Counted from the stretch's first letter, positions 33,525 to 43,215 are shown. The stretch: DNA of 64,000 nt from Microbacterium tenebrionis (GCF_903645325.1 NZ_CAHJXQ010000009.1:1-64000), one strand, 5' to 3'. Numbers and translations: made by a program. Notes: generated by a model not told the origin, from the letters alone.

Positions 33525-34424
33525 TCACCGCGGCAGCAGCACGGTCAGCGCTCCGGGCAGCACACGGATGCGGGCGCTGCCGGTGCCGATGCGCTCGCCG
33601 TCGGCGTAGACCACGAGTCCTGGCGCCGACACCTCGATCTCGCGTCCGTGCATCGTCGTCACCTCGGGCAACTGGACGTGCGTGCCGCGCAGCAGACGCG
33701 GGAACAGCCGTAGCAGCTTGAGCCTGCCCACCGGACCGACGTGCGTGATGTCGAACAGTCCGTCATGCGGGTCGGCGCCGGGGCACACCGGCATTCCTCC
33801 GCCGTAGCTGCGAATGTTGCCCACGGCGATGAGAGTCCCGTCCGAGACCCGGGCGTCCTCGCCGTCGATGCGCAGCGAGAAGCGCATCGGGGCCAGACGG
33901 AACAGCTCGATCAGCAGCGCGAGGTAGTAGCGCGCTGTGCCGCGCGGCCAGCGCAACAGGTTCGTGCGCTCGCTGACCTTCGCATCGAAGCCGAGGGCGG
34001 CCACCGTGAGGAAGCGGGCGCTCGCGTCGGTGCAGATCGCCTCGCCGACGTCGAGCGAGTGCGGGGAGCCGGCGACCGCGGCGTCGACGGCAAGGGCAGC
34101 GCTCTCGGCCGAGTCGTACGGGATCCCCAGGGAACGCGCGAGGTCGTTGCCGGTTCCGGCGGGGACGAGGACGAGCGGCACGCCGGATCCGGTCAGCACG
34201 TCGACCACGGTCGCCAGCGTCCCGTCGCCGCCGACGATGACGAGGGCGTCCGGACGCGCGGCGACCGCTTCGGCGGCGAGGCGCCGGGAATCCGCGGCCG
34301 ATGACCCCTGGTGCACGACCGGGTCGATGCCGTGCGATCGCAGCCGTGCGATCGCGGCATCCGTGCGCGCAGCGCCCTTGCCGCGCCCGGCATCCGGATT
34401 GCCCAGAACATGGATGCGCGGCAC
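33525..34424 (-). CDS. Diacylglycerol/lipid kinase family protein
   Basis: 299 residues, NAD-kinase-like fold. HVLGNPDAGRGKG, LVIVGGDGTLATVVDVLTGSGVPLVLVPAGTGNDLARSLGIP (GGDGT and GTGNDLAR motifs), and the C-terminal VYADGERIGTG. It phosphorylates diacylglycerol or similar lipids. GTG 34424 starts 1 base from the stop of the AGPS-like gene upstream, so both are one operon. Full length. Confidence 0.92.
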   Translation of the reverse strand: MPRIHVLGNPDAGRGKGAARTDAAIARLRSHGIDPVVHQGSSAADSRRLAAEAVAARPDALVIVGGDGTLATVVDVLTGSGVPLVLVPAGTGNDLARSLGIPYDSAESAALAVDAAVAGSPHSLDVGEAICTDASARFLTVAALGFDAKVSERTNLLRWPRGTARYYLALLIELFRLAPMRFSLRIDGEDARVSDGTLIAVGNIRSYGGGMPVCPGADPHDGLFDITHVGPVGRLKLLRLFPRLLRGTHVQLPEVTTMHGREIEVSAPGLVVYADGERIGTGSARIRVLPGALTVLLPR

Positions 34425-34425
34425 G

Positions 34426-36042
34426 TCAGCCCGCCCCGACCGGCAGCAGGGCGCCGGGGTTCATGATGCCGGTGGGATCCAGTTCGGCCTTCAGCGCTCG
34501 CAGGATGCGGATGCCGCCGTCGCCGATCTCGTGCGCCAGCCAGGGCGCGTGGTCGCGCCCGACGCCGTGGTGGTGGCTGATCGTGCCGCCGGCCTGCAGG
34601 ATCGCATCGTTCACACGGGACTTGATGGCATCCCAGTCGGAGAGGACATCGCCCTTGAGGTTGCCGATGATCGTGAAGTAGAGGGCGGCCCCCGTGGGGT
34701 ACACATGCGAGATATGGCACATCACGAGCGCCTTCGCGTCATGATCGGCGAATCCGCTGCGGAGAGCTTCCGTGACCGCCGTCTTCACCTGGGCGACCTT
34801 CGACCAGAGCGTCGCGGTCTCGAGCGTCTCGCAGAACACGCCGTGGTCGAGCAGCGCGTCGCGCAGGTACGGGGCGCCGAACCTGCCCTTCGCCCACTCC
34901 TCGGCGGGCTCCGGCCCGGTGGAACGCCCGCCGGCATCCGTCAGCACCTTCGCCGTCAGGGCCTGACGGGCCGCGGCCACGTCGGGGTGGCCCTCGAAGA
35001 CGGTGACGGCGCTGCATCCCTTCGACAGGGCCTTGCCGATCCTGCCGTGCTGCGCGAGTCCGATCCCGGTCTCGGCCTCGTCGGACAGACGGATCACCGT
35101 GGGCCCGGTGCCGAGCTGGGCGACGCGCCGCAGGGCGTCGACGCCCGTGGCGAAGTCGGGGAAGGTCCATCCCTCGTGCAGGCGCGTCTCGGGCACGCGG
35201 TGCACGCGCAGACTCAGCTCGGTGATCACACCGAGGATGCCCTCGGCGCCCAGGAACACGCGCATCAGATCGGGCCCAGCTGCCGTTCCGGGCGCGCCGC
35301 CGAGCGCGACCTCGCCGGTCGGGGTCGCGACGCGCACGGCCGTGACCATCGCGTCGAACCGGCCGTTGCCCGCCGAGTTCTGGCCGGATGAGCGCGCCGA
35401 CGCGAACCCGCCGAGTGTGGCGTAGAGGAAGCTCTGCGGGAAGTGCCCCAGCTCGAAGCCGTGCTCGGCGAGCAGCCGCTCGGCCTCGGGGCCGGTGGTG
35501 CCGGCGAGGAAGCGCGCCTCGCCGCTGATCCCGTCCAGGTGCAGCAGGCCGCTCAGGCGGCGCACGTCCAGCGCGATGACGGCCCGGTGCGTCCCGCGCT
35601 CCGGATCGAGGGCGCCGACGACGCTCGTGCCGCCCGCGAACGGGATCACGGCCAGCCCGCGCTCCGCACAGGACTGCAGGACGCCGGCGACCTCGTCGTG
35701 ACCGGCGGGGGAGACGACGGCATCCGGAGCCTCCTGATCGGGCGTTCGCCGGTGGACGAGGTCGATCGTCGATCGCCCGCCCGCGTGCCGGATGCGCGTC
35801 TCGTCGTCGGTGCTCACGTGCGCGTCGCCGACGATGTCGGCGAGCGCGCGCCGGTCGTCGTCCGTGAGCGCGGAGGGCGCTATGCGGACGTCGGCGAGGG
35901 AGACCGCGGGCTGCGGACGCTGCACGCGCCCGATCACCGTCGGCAGCAGTGCGCGCACCGCGAGCGGCAGATCCTTGGCGAGGTCGGGGTCGCCCCATCC
36001 GTTCCAACGCATCATCGCGGCAGGTGTGGTCTCCGTCGTCAT
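34426..36042 (-). CDS. FAD-binding oxidase, alkyl-DHAP-synthase-like
   Basis: Up to 538 residues. A VAO/PCMH FAD domain (VIPFAGGTSVVGALDPERG, EGILGVITELSLRVHR) and the C-terminal GTISHHHGVGRDHAPWL, which is the alkyldihydroxyacetonephosphate synthase signature rather than that of lactate oxidases. Such enzymes build the ether bond of ether lipids from acyl-DHAP; bacterial relatives may act on other hydroxy acids. ATG 36042 is only 20 bases from the divergent TetR start; ATG 36015/36012 (MMRWNGWGD, the conserved opening) is an alternative leaving more promoter space. Confidence 0.82.
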   Translation of the reverse strand: MTTETTPAAMMRWNGWGDPDLAKDLPLAVRALLPTVIGRVQRPQPAVSLADVRIAPSALTDDDRRALADIVGDAHVSTDDETRIRHAGGRSTIDLVHRRTPDQEAPDAVVSPAGHDEVAGVLQSCAERGLAVIPFAGGTSVVGALDPERGTHRAVIALDVRRLSGLLHLDGISGEARFLAGTTGPEAERLLAEHGFELGHFPQSFLYATLGGFASARSSGQNSAGNGRFDAMVTAVRVATPTGEVALGGAPGTAAGPDLMRVFLGAEGILGVITELSLRVHRVPETRLHEGWTFPDFATGVDALRRVAQLGTGPTVIRLSDEAETGIGLAQHGRIGKALSKGCSAVTVFEGHPDVAAARQALTAKVLTDAGGRSTGPEPAEEWAKGRFGAPYLRDALLDHGVFCETLETATLWSKVAQVKTAVTEALRSGFADHDAKALVMCHISHVYPTGAALYFTIIGNLKGDVLSDWDAIKSRVNDAILQAGGTISHHHGVGRDHAPWLAHEIGDGGIRILRALKAELDPTGIMNPGALLPVGAG

Positions 36043-36062
36043 GCGTTACAGTGTGACACATT
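36043..36062. promoter_or_regulatory. Divergent TetR operator region
   Basis: Between the AGPS-like and TetR starts lies GTGTGACAC (36051-36059), a perfect 9-base palindrome, inside a longer dyad-like stretch. A TetR protein would block both promoters by binding here. Confidence 0.4.
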
Positions 36063-36686
36063 GTGGAAGATCGTCAAGCAAGCAGCGAGCCCCCCGCCCG
36101 CAGCGAGGTCCGTGCGGATCTGCCGTCGTGGGATACCACGGACGCGCATATCCTCGACCGGGCCGCCGCTCTGATCTCCGCGCGGGGAACGGCCAGGCTC
36201 ACGATCGCCGAGCTCGCCCGCGAGGCGAAGGTCAGCCGGCCCACCATCTACCGGCGCTGGTCGAGCGTCGACGAGGTCGTGCGGGCGGCGCTCCTGCGCC
36301 GGACGGTCCTGCTCCTGAACGGCTTCGAGACCGCCGTGAGCACACGGGCCGAGCTCGTCGCCGAGGCGGTGCGCTTCGCGGATGCCTTCGAGCAGGATGC
36401 CGTGTTCGGCAGCCTGCTCGCGAGCGAGCCGGAAGCGTTCACGCAGTACAGCCTGGAGCGGGTCGGCACGAGCCAGCGCGTCATGCTGAGCTGGCTCGCC
36501 GATGCCATCGTGCACGCCCAGCGGGGCGGTACCGTCAGGCCCGGCGATGCCGACGACATGTCGGTCATGATGCTGCTCATCGTGCAGTCCGCCGTGCTCT
36601 CGCACAACGCCGTCTCCGCCCTGATCGGCGAGGCGGAATGGCACACCGAACTCACCCGTGCGATGGACGGATACCTGCGACCATGA
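36063..36686 (+). CDS. TetR-family regulator
   Basis: 207 residues. Helix-turn-helix: HILDRAAALISARGTARLTIAELAREAKVSRPTIYRRWSSVDEVVRAALL. GTG 36063 is the only start before the domain, with no ribosome site, so a leaderless mRNA is likely. It is divergent from the AGPS-like gene and overlaps glpD by ATGA, so it probably controls the whole lipid/glycerol-phosphate locus. Confidence 0.88.
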   Translation: MEDRQASSEPPARSEVRADLPSWDTTDAHILDRAAALISARGTARLTIAELAREAKVSRPTIYRRWSSVDEVVRAALLRRTVLLLNGFETAVSTRAELVAEAVRFADAFEQDAVFGSLLASEPEAFTQYSLERVGTSQRVMLSWLADAIVHAQRGGTVRPGDADDMSVMMLLIVQSAVLSHNAVSALIGEAEWHTELTRAMDGYLRP

Positions 36687-38250
36687 ACACCGGTGTCCGC
36701 TCCTCGGCGATGCTGAACGCCACGCGCAGGATCCGCGAATGGGATCGGATGACAGGCGGCGACGAGGTCGATCTGCTCGTCATCGGCGGCGGGGTGACCG
36801 GTGCCGGCGTCGCTCTGGATGCCGCGAGCCGCGGCCTGTCCGTCATCCTCGCCGAGGCCCACGACCTCGCGTTCGGCACGAGCCGCTGGAGCTCGAAGCT
36901 CGTGCACGGCGGGCTGCGCTATCTGGCATCCGGCGACGTCGCCGTCGCGAGGGAGAGCGCGGTCGAACGGCACCTGCTCATGACCCGCACCGCCCCGCAC
37001 CTGACCCGTACCCTCCCGCAGCTGCTGCCCTTCGTCCAGGGAGTCTCGACGACGCAGCGCACCGTCGGCGAGATCGGGTTCTGGCTGGGGGACGGTCTGC
37101 GCCGCGTCGCCGGAACACCGGGACGCGTCCTGCCGCGACCGCATCGGGCGTCACCGGCAGAGGCGGTCGCAATGTTCCCGGCGCTGAGCAGACGAGGACT
37201 CCGCGGTGGTGTGGTCGGCACCGACGGGCAGCTCGTCGACGACGCGCGGCTCGTCGTCGCGATCGCCCGCACCGCGGCGCGCACGGCGCGATGATCCTCA
37301 CGAGGACACGCGCGTCGGACGTCGACGGTTCGGGGGCCACGCTGCACGATGAGCTCGGCGGCGGCTCGGTCCGGGTGCGCGCCCGCGCCGTCGTCAATGC
37401 GGCGGGCGTGTGGGCCGGAGGCCTCGATCCGGACATCCGTCTGCGGCCGAGCAGGGGCACGCATCTGGTCCTGGATGCCGCGACGCTCGGCAACCCGACG
37501 GCGGCGCTGACCGTGCCGCATCCGGGGTCGATCAGCCGCTTCGTCTTCGCGCTGCCCGTGCAGCTCGGGCGCGTGATCGTGGGGCTGACGGACGTGGATG
37601 CGCCCGGCGGCATCCCCGAGGTCCCGCAGCCGACGGCGGACGAGATCGACTTCCTGCTCGGCACGCTCTCCCAGGCGCTGGACCGGCCGCTGACGTGCGG
37701 CGACGTGCGAGGCACGTTCGCGGGCCTGCGGCCGCTCATCGAGTCCGGAGCCGGATCCTCCACAGCGGACATCTCGCGGCGCCATCGCGTCGAGGTCTCG
37801 TCGAACGGCGTCGTCGGCATCCTGGGTGGCAAGCTCACGACGTACCGGGCGATGGCGCAGGATGCCGTCGACCTCGCATCCCGCCATGCCGGCCTGGATG
37901 CCGCGCCCTGCCGGACCCACCGGCTCCCGCTGGTCGGCGCCCCCGACTCGCCGGTGCCGGTCAGCGGCGCCGCGACCGCCCGGAGGTCGTCGGCGTCGCT
38001 GCGCGCCCGCTACGGCGCAGAGGCCCCGTCGGTGCTCGCGGCGGGCGGTAAGGGCGCCGCCGAGACGGTGGCCGAGGGCATCGACATCACCCGCGCCGAG
38101 GTCGCCTTCGCGGTGCGCGCCGAGGGGGCGCTGGACGCCGACGACGTGCTCGATCGCCGCACCCGCATCGGCCTCGTCCCGGCCGATCGGGATGCCTCGG
38201 CCGGAGTCGTCGCAGAGGTCGTCGCGGAGACGCTCGACTCCCTCGGCTGA
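36683..38250 (+). pseudogene. glpD: FAD-dependent glycerol-3-phosphate dehydrogenase, frameshifted
   Basis: ATG 36683 overlaps the TetR stop. DLLVIGGGVTGAGVALDAASRGLSVILAEAHDLAFGTSRWSSKLVHGGLRYLASGD is the GlpD FAD fold; after AIARTAAR near 37283 the frame breaks, and the next frame continues with MILTRTRASDV, VNAAGVWAG, LRPSRGTHLVLD, GILGGKLTTYR and a GlpD-type C-terminus. One base lost (AAR-HGAMILT expected) explains it. GlpD passes electrons from glycerol-3-phosphate to quinone, making DHAP, the precursor of the adjacent ether-lipid-like enzyme. Confidence 0.88.
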
Positions 38251-38256
38251 GACGAC

Positions 38257-38292
38257 GAACGGCCCGGCAGGCAATGCCTGGCCGGGCCGTTC
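38257..38292. terminator. Bidirectional terminator between glpD and lpd
   Basis: A GC-rich hairpin with arms GAACGGCCCGGC and GCCGGGCCGTTC, plus an inner AGGCA/TGCCT extension, sits between two convergent genes. Confidence 0.75.
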
Positions 38293-38302
38293 GGGCGACG
38301 GA

Positions 38303-39700
38303 TCAGAAGTTGATCATGTGGCCCGCGAGTCCGTGGAAGCCCTCCTGCAGCGCCTCCGACAGCGTCGGGTGCGTGTGCACGTTGCGGGCGAGCTCGAGAG
38401 CGGTGAGGTCCCACTTCTGCGCGAGCGTCAGCTCGGGGAGGAGCTCGGAGACGTCCGGTCCGATCATGTGGGCGCCGAGCAGCTCGAGGTGCTCAGCATC
38501 CGCGACCATCTTGACGAAGCCGACCGGCTCGCCCAGGCCGTGCGCCTTGCCGTTGGCCATGAACGGGAACGTCACGACCTTGACGTCGTGGCCCTCGTCC
38601 TTGGCCTGCTGCTCGGTGAGGCCGAACGAGGCGACCTGAGGCGAGCAGAAGGTCGCGCGCGGCATCATCCGGTAATCGCCCAGCGTCTGCGTCTCGGCGC
38701 CGCCGATGGTCTCGGCCGCCACGACGCCCTGCGCCTCGGCGACGTGCGCGAGCTGCAGCTTCATCGTGACGTCGCCGATCGCGTAGATGCCGTCGACGTT
38801 GGTCTTCATGTGGTCGTCGATGTCGATCGCGCCGCGCTCGGTGAGCTTCACGCCGGTCGCCTCGAGTCCGTAGCCGTCGACGTTCGGCGCGAATCCGACC
38901 GACATGAGAACCTTGCCGGCCTCGATGGATGCCTGCTGGCCGTCCTTGCCGGTGTAGGTGACGGTGACGGACGAGCCGTTGTCGACGACCTTCTCGACCT
39001 TGGTGGAGGTGAGGATGTCGACGCCGTAGTTCTTGTACTGCTTGGTGATCTCCTTCGACACGTCGGCGTCCTCATTGGGGAGCGCGCGGTCGAGGAACTC
39101 GATGATCGTGACCTTCACGCCGTAGTTCGTGAGGACGTAGGCGAACTCCATGCCGATGGCGCCGGCGCCGACGATGACGATCGACTCGGGCAGTTCGCGG
39201 GTGAGGATCTGCTCCTCGTAGGTGACGACGTTCTCGCTGAGCTCGACGCCGGGGAGCAGGCGCACCTTCGAGCCGGTCGCGATGATGACGTTGTCGAACG
39301 TGACCTCTTCGGTGGAGCCGTCGGCCTTCGCGACCGAGATCGCCTTCGGGCCGGTGAAGGTGCCGCGACCGTTGTACTCGGTCACCTTGTTCTTCTTCAT
39401 GAGGAAGTGGATGCCCTTGACCCGGCCCTCGGCGACCTCGCGGGAGCGGTCGAACGCCTTGCCGAAGTCGATCGTGAAGTCACCCGAGATGCCGAAGAAG
39501 TCGGCCTTGTGGTTGAGGGTGTGGGCGAGTTCCGCGTTCTTGAGCAGAGCCTTGGAGGGGATGCAGCCGACGTTGAGGCACACACCGCCCCAGTACTTCT
39601 CTTCGATGATCGCGGTGGAGAGGCCGAGCTGTGCGCTGCGGACTGCGGCGACGTACCCGCCGGGGCCCGCGCCGAGGATGACGACGTCGTAGTGTGGCAT
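38303..39700 (-). CDS. lpdA: Dihydrolipoyl dehydrogenase (E3)
   Basis: 465 residues. [22 protein letters not shown] (FAD), redox-active disulfide in [13 protein letters not shown] (C41, C46), NAD fold [21 protein letters not shown], and the C-terminal catalytic HTHPTLSE. It reoxidises lipoyl groups of pyruvate and 2-oxoglutarate dehydrogenases in the cytosol. Full length. Convergent with glpD. Confidence 0.96.
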   Translation of the reverse strand: MPHYDVVILGAGPGGYVAAVRSAQLGLSTAIIEEKYWGGVCLNVGCIPSKALLKNAELAHTLNHKADFFGISGDFTIDFGKAFDRSREVAEGRVKGIHFLMKKNKVTEYNGRGTFTGPKAISVAKADGSTEEVTFDNVIIATGSKVRLLPGVELSENVVTYEEQILTRELPESIVIVGAGAIGMEFAYVLTNYGVKVTIIEFLDRALPNEDADVSKEITKQYKNYGVDILTSTKVEKVVDNGSSVTVTYTGKDGQQASIEAGKVLMSVGFAPNVDGYGLEATGVKLTERGAIDIDDHMKTNVDGIYAIGDVTMKLQLAHVAEAQGVVAAETIGGAETQTLGDYRMMPRATFCSPQVASFGLTEQQAKDEGHDVKVVTFPFMANGKAHGLGEPVGFVKMVADAEHLELLGAHMIGPDVSELLPELTLAQKWDLTALELARNVHTHPTLSEALQEGFHGLAGHMINF

Positions 39701-39709
39701 GCCTCAAGC

Positions 39710-40375
39710 CTATCGCTCTGCAGGGTCGTCCGACCCGGCGTCGTGCTGTTCCGCCGCACCCGGTTCGCGGCGGCTTTTCGCCAACAACACGGCGATGAGC
39801 GCACCGAGTCCTGCCGCCAGGATGATGCCGCCGATGATCCAGGGCAGATTGCGCACGAAGGAGTCGCCGTCGGCGGGCGTTCCCTCCTCCGCGGGGGGAG
39901 CCGTCGACGCGCTCGGCTCGCTCGACGCGCTCTCGGTGGGCGTCGCCGACGGCGCCGCGGTCTCGGGCGCCGAACCGGTGGTCACGGTGAAGCGGAACTC
40001 GCCATCCGTCGGATGCCCGTCGCTGGAGACGACCTTCCAGAGCACCCGGTACTCGCCGGCCTCGCCGCCGGCGGTCAACGGCTGGGTCACCATCGCGCCG
40101 TCCACCTCGGCGGGGCCGTCGGTGACGGATTCGCCCGCGGCATCCGTCACGACGACCTCGGTCGATCCCTCGCCGCCGATCAAGGCGGCGCCGAAGGTGA
40201 GGGTGAGCTCGTCCGGCAACGTCTCGATGGTCGAGTCGGCCGCCGGGTCGGACTCCACGAGCGCGTCGTGCGCGGCCGCCGGCTGCGGCCAGGCGAGCAG
40301 GAGAGCGAACGCGACGAGCAGCGCTGCGGCGATCATGAACGGGGTGAGGGGGCGTCGTGAGGTGAGGGTGTGCAC
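39710..40375 (-). CDS. CopC-domain copper-binding membrane-anchored protein
   Basis: 221 residues. Signal peptide (FMIAAALLVAFALLLAWPQPAAA) cleaved before HDALVESDPA, so His is the first mature residue and a copper ligand as in CopC. VVSSDGHPTDGEFRF is the other ligand region. A Ser/Ala/Pro-rich linker and a C-terminal transmembrane segment (IIGGIILAAGLGALIAVLLAKSRR) anchor it outside the membrane. A copper-import partner (CopD) is not next to it. Confidence 0.88.
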   Translation of the reverse strand: MHTLTSRRPLTPFMIAAALLVAFALLLAWPQPAAAHDALVESDPAADSTIETLPDELTLTFGAALIGGEGSTEVVVTDAAGESVTDGPAEVDGAMVTQPLTAGGEAGEYRVLWKVVSSDGHPTDGEFRFTVTTGSAPETAAPSATPTESASSEPSASTAPPAEEGTPADGDSFVRNLPWIIGGIILAAGLGALIAVLLAKSRREPGAAEQHDAGSDDPAER

Positions 40376-40475
40376 ACGTCCACCCTAGGAAACGGCCTTG
40401 TGCGCGTGCTGTGTCGGACTGGGCCTCGCTCGGCGGTCGCGCGATCCGTTAGTCTGGATCGGAAGGAGGGCCACC

Positions 40476-40961
40476 GTGACAGATTTCGAAAGCCGACCGG
40501 CTCGCGACGCGTCGATTCACCGCGACGGCGAGCAGCGGCACGACGCCACGCAGACATTCGGACACGACTCCGACCTTTCCTTCGTCCCGTTCGGCGCGGA
40601 GCTGACCGAGGTCGAGCAGTCCGCGATCTCGGCGCTGCCCACCGGCTCGGCTCTCCTGCTCGTGCGCTCGGGCGCGATGGCAGGGGCCCGCTACCTGCTC
40701 GACACCGACGTCACGACCATCGGGCGGCATCCTGAAGCCGACATCTTCTTCGACGATGTCACCGTCTCGCGCCGTCACGCCGAGATCACGCGCTCGGGTC
40801 GCTCGTTCGAGATCATCGACCAGCGTTCGCTCAACGGCACGTACGTCAACGGGGAGCGCGTCGACCGCAGCGAGCTCGTCAACGGGTCTGAGCTGCGCAT
40901 CGGCAAGTTCCGTCTGAACTTCTTCATCTCGCCCGCCGACCTCGCGGTGGCGTCCGACTGA
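40476..40961 (+). CDS. garA: FHA-domain protein, GarA/OdhI-like
   Basis: 161 residues from GTG 40476 (GGAGGG 6 bases upstream); an earlier start would add a stretch unlike the family. Residues 60-140 form the FHA fold (TTIGRHPEADIFFDDVTVSRRHAEI, then SLNGTYVNGERVD). In Mycobacterium and Corynebacterium this protein inhibits 2-oxoglutarate dehydrogenase when unphosphorylated and is switched by PASTA kinases at a Thr-rich N-terminal motif; here DATQTFGHD at residues 23-31 takes that place. It overlaps ftsR by one base. Confidence 0.88.
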   Translation: MTDFESRPARDASIHRDGEQRHDATQTFGHDSDLSFVPFGAELTEVEQSAISALPTGSALLLVRSGAMAGARYLLDTDVTTIGRHPEADIFFDDVTVSRRHAEITRSGRSFEIIDQRSLNGTYVNGERVDRSELVNGSELRIGKFRLNFFISPADLAVASD

Positions 40962-41650
40962 TGGCGGCGCTTCCCGCCCGCGATCGCTCTGCGTCCGCGG
41001 GGCTCCTGAGCATCGGTCAGGTCCTCGCACGGCTCACCCCGGAATTCCCCGACCTCACCTCCAGCAAACTGAGGTTCCTCGAGGTTCAGGGCATCGTCAC
41101 GCCCTCGCGCACGGAGTCCGGCTATCGCAAGTTCTCGCCGTCCGACATCGAGCGGCTGCGGCTCGGACTCACCCTCCAGCGCGATCACTATCTGCCGCTC
41201 AGCGTGATCCGCGAGCAGCTGGACGAGGCCGAGGCGAACGGCGACACCGGACTCGCGTTCGCCCCGCCGCCCTCGATCACCCCGGCGCCGCGCCGGTACC
41301 GTCGTGAGGAGCTGCTCTCCGCAGCGGGAGCAGGGCCGCAGATCCTCAACGACGCCATCAGCACCGGCATCATCGCGGCGGCCGAGACCTACCCCGAGTC
41401 GACCGTCACGCTGCTGCGCGGCCTCGTCGCACTGGACCGTCACGGCATCGAGCCGCGTCACCTTCGGACCGTCCGCCAGAGCGCGGAGCGCGAGGTGTCG
41501 CTGATCGAGTCGGCCATGTCTGCGCTGCTGCGCAGGACGGATGCCGCGTCCCGCGGCAAGGCGCGTGAGATGGGTCCGGAACTGGCGGGCAAGATCAGTG
41601 AGGTCAGGGCGGCCTTCGTCAAAGAAGCACTCGCCCGCGTGCTTTCGTAA
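40961..41650 (+). CDS. ftsR: MerR-family regulator FtsR
   Basis: 229 residues. LLSIGQVLARLTPEFPDLTSSKLRFLEVQGIVTPSRTESGYRKFSPSDIERLRL is the winged MerR helix pair of FtsR, which activates ftsZ transcription in corynebacteria. A long C-terminal helical region follows. The TGATG overlap with garA is conserved in many actinobacteria. Confidence 0.88.
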   Translation: MAALPARDRSASAGLLSIGQVLARLTPEFPDLTSSKLRFLEVQGIVTPSRTESGYRKFSPSDIERLRLGLTLQRDHYLPLSVIREQLDEAEANGDTGLAFAPPPSITPAPRRYRREELLSAAGAGPQILNDAISTGIIAAAETYPESTVTLLRGLVALDRHGIEPRHLRTVRQSAEREVSLIESAMSALLRRTDAASRGKAREMGPELAGKISEVRAAFVKEALARVLS

Positions 41651-41748
41651 CGAACAGGTTGCGACACACCCCCACAGCGAAGCGGATGTCGTTGCCCGGG
41701 GCAGGGCACTGCTCTAGCGTGGGGGTAACCCGTCAGAGAGGAAGTCAT

Positions 41749-42294
41749 ATGAATGCGGATGAGCGTGCAGGCGACCCGCGGTTCGTGACCGAACTCCTCT
41801 TCACCGACGGCCTTCCGGCGATGGACGACGAGGTCGGCTACCGCGGTGCTGTCGCAGCCCGTGCCGCCGGTATCACCTACCGCCAGCTCGACTACTGGGC
41901 GCGCACCGAGCTCGTCGAGCCGACCGTGCGCGGCGCCAGCGGATCCGGGTCGCAGCGTCTCTACGGCTTCCGTGACATCCTGGTCCTCAAGCTCGTCAAG
42001 CGTCTGCTCGACACCGGCATCTCGCTGCAGCAGATCCGCACGGCCGTCGATCAGCTGCGCGCAGCCGGCATCCGCGATCTCGCGGGAACGACGCTCATGA
42101 GCGACGGCGCTTCGGTCTACCTGTGCACCTCGAACGATGAGGTCATCGACCTCGTCAGCCGCGGCCAGGGCGTCTTCGGCATCGCCGTCGGCAAGGTCCT
42201 TCGCGAGGTGGAGTCCACGCTCGTGGAGTTCGACCCCACCGCGCCGGACCCCGTCGACGAGCTCAGCGCGCGCCGCGCCAAGCGCTCCGCCTGA
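41749..42294 (+). CDS. Second MerR-family regulator
   Basis: 181 residues from ATG 41749 (AGAGGAAG upstream). GYRGAVAARAAGITYRQLDYWARTELVEPTVRGASGSGSQRLYGFRDILVLKLVKRLLDTGISLQQIRTAVDQL is the DNA-binding domain and dimer helix. It follows garA-ftsR in many actinobacteria, usually with a DUF151 gene between, which is absent here. The target is unknown. Confidence 0.87.
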   Translation: MNADERAGDPRFVTELLFTDGLPAMDDEVGYRGAVAARAAGITYRQLDYWARTELVEPTVRGASGSGSQRLYGFRDILVLKLVKRLLDTGISLQQIRTAVDQLRAAGIRDLAGTTLMSDGASVYLCTSNDEVIDLVSRGQGVFGIAVGKVLREVESTLVEFDPTAPDPVDELSARRAKRSA

Positions 42295-42324
42295 CGCGCA
42301 GCCGCTCCTACATCAGCGAAGCAG

Positions 42325-42375
42325 CAAGGCCGCGCCGAGACAGCAACGAGATCGCGCTGTCTCGGCGCGGCCTTG
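42325..42375. terminator. Bidirectional terminator hairpin
   Basis: Perfect 19-bp arms (42325-42343 and 42357-42375) with a 13-base loop, between a plus-strand merR gene and a minus-strand parA-like gene. Confidence 0.85.
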
Positions 42376-42393
42376 CCGTCTTGGGGCGTGTGA

Positions 42394-43215
42394 TCAGGCC
42401 TGGGCGCCGGTCTCCGGGACGGGGACGCGGCCGGTGCGCACGATACGGTCCAGGAGCAGGTCGAAGTCGGCGGCGAGCTCCTGTGCGGAGTCGCCCGGCC
42501 AGATGTGCAGCGGCTTGGCCGCTCCCTGCGCCTGCTGCAGCGACGTGCGCTCCGGCAGCTGAGGGGAGAGCACGAGCGGGCCGAACATGTCGCGCAGCTC
42601 CTTGATGCGGAACTGGTGCTCGATCGATTGCGGGCGCACGCGGTTGACGACGATGCCCAGCGGCTGAAGACGGGGGGAGAGGCCGCGGCGGATCTCCTCG
42701 ATCGCGCGCAGGGCGCGGTCGGCGGCGGCGACCGAGAAGAGCCCCGGTTCGGTGACGACCATGACCCGGTCGCTCGCTGCCCACGCCGTGCGGGTGAGCG
42801 CGTTCAACGAGGGGGCGCAGTCGATGAGCACGAGGTCGTAGTCGCTCTCGACGGAGGCCAGTGCCTCCTCGAGCTTCCAGACGTCGCGGACACTCGGGTG
42901 CGGACCGTCGTAGTTGATGGCCGACGGGCTGCCGATGAGGACGTCGATGGTTCCGGGGTGCACCTTCGCCCAGCCGCTGGAGGTGATCGCCTGGCGGACG
43001 ACCTTCTCCTTGGGGTTGGCCAGCACATCCGCGACATTGAGTCGACCGGCGACCTGGATGTCCATGCCGGTGGAGACGTCGGACTGCGGGTCCAGGTCGA
43101 CGACGAGAGTCCGGACACCCCGGGCGAAGGCCGCAGAGGCCAATCCGAGGGTCACGGTCGTCTTGCCGACACCGCCTTTGAGAGAGCTGACGCTGAGTAC
43201 GTGCACGGAGACCAC
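42394..43215 (-). CDS. ParA-family ATPase (orphan)
   Basis: 273 residues. Deviant Walker [51 protein letters not shown] and VVNRVRPQSIEHQFRIKELR place it in ParA/Soj. No parB or parS is adjacent, so it is probably one of the accessory ParA proteins that position polar or division factors. GTG 43215 or the GTG three codons later may be the start. Confidence 0.88.
   Translation of the reverse strand: MVSVHVLSVSSLKGGVGKTTVTLGLASAAFARGVRTLVVDLDPQSDVSTGMDIQVAGRLNVADVLANPKEKVVRQAITSSGWAKVHPGTIDVLIGSPSAINYDGPHPSVRDVWKLEEALASVESDYDLVLIDCAPSLNALTRTAWAASDRVMVVTEPGLFSVAAADRALRAIEEIRRGLSPRLQPLGIVVNRVRPQSIEHQFRIKELRDMFGPLVLSPQLPERTSLQQAQGAAKPLHIWPGDSAQELAADFDLLLDRIVRTGRVPVPETGAQA

Noticed and set aside
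37826..40360. An 844-codon plus-strand frame over the lpd and CopC genes
   Set aside because: Shadow frame; the minus strand carries unmistakable dihydrolipoyl dehydrogenase and CopC.
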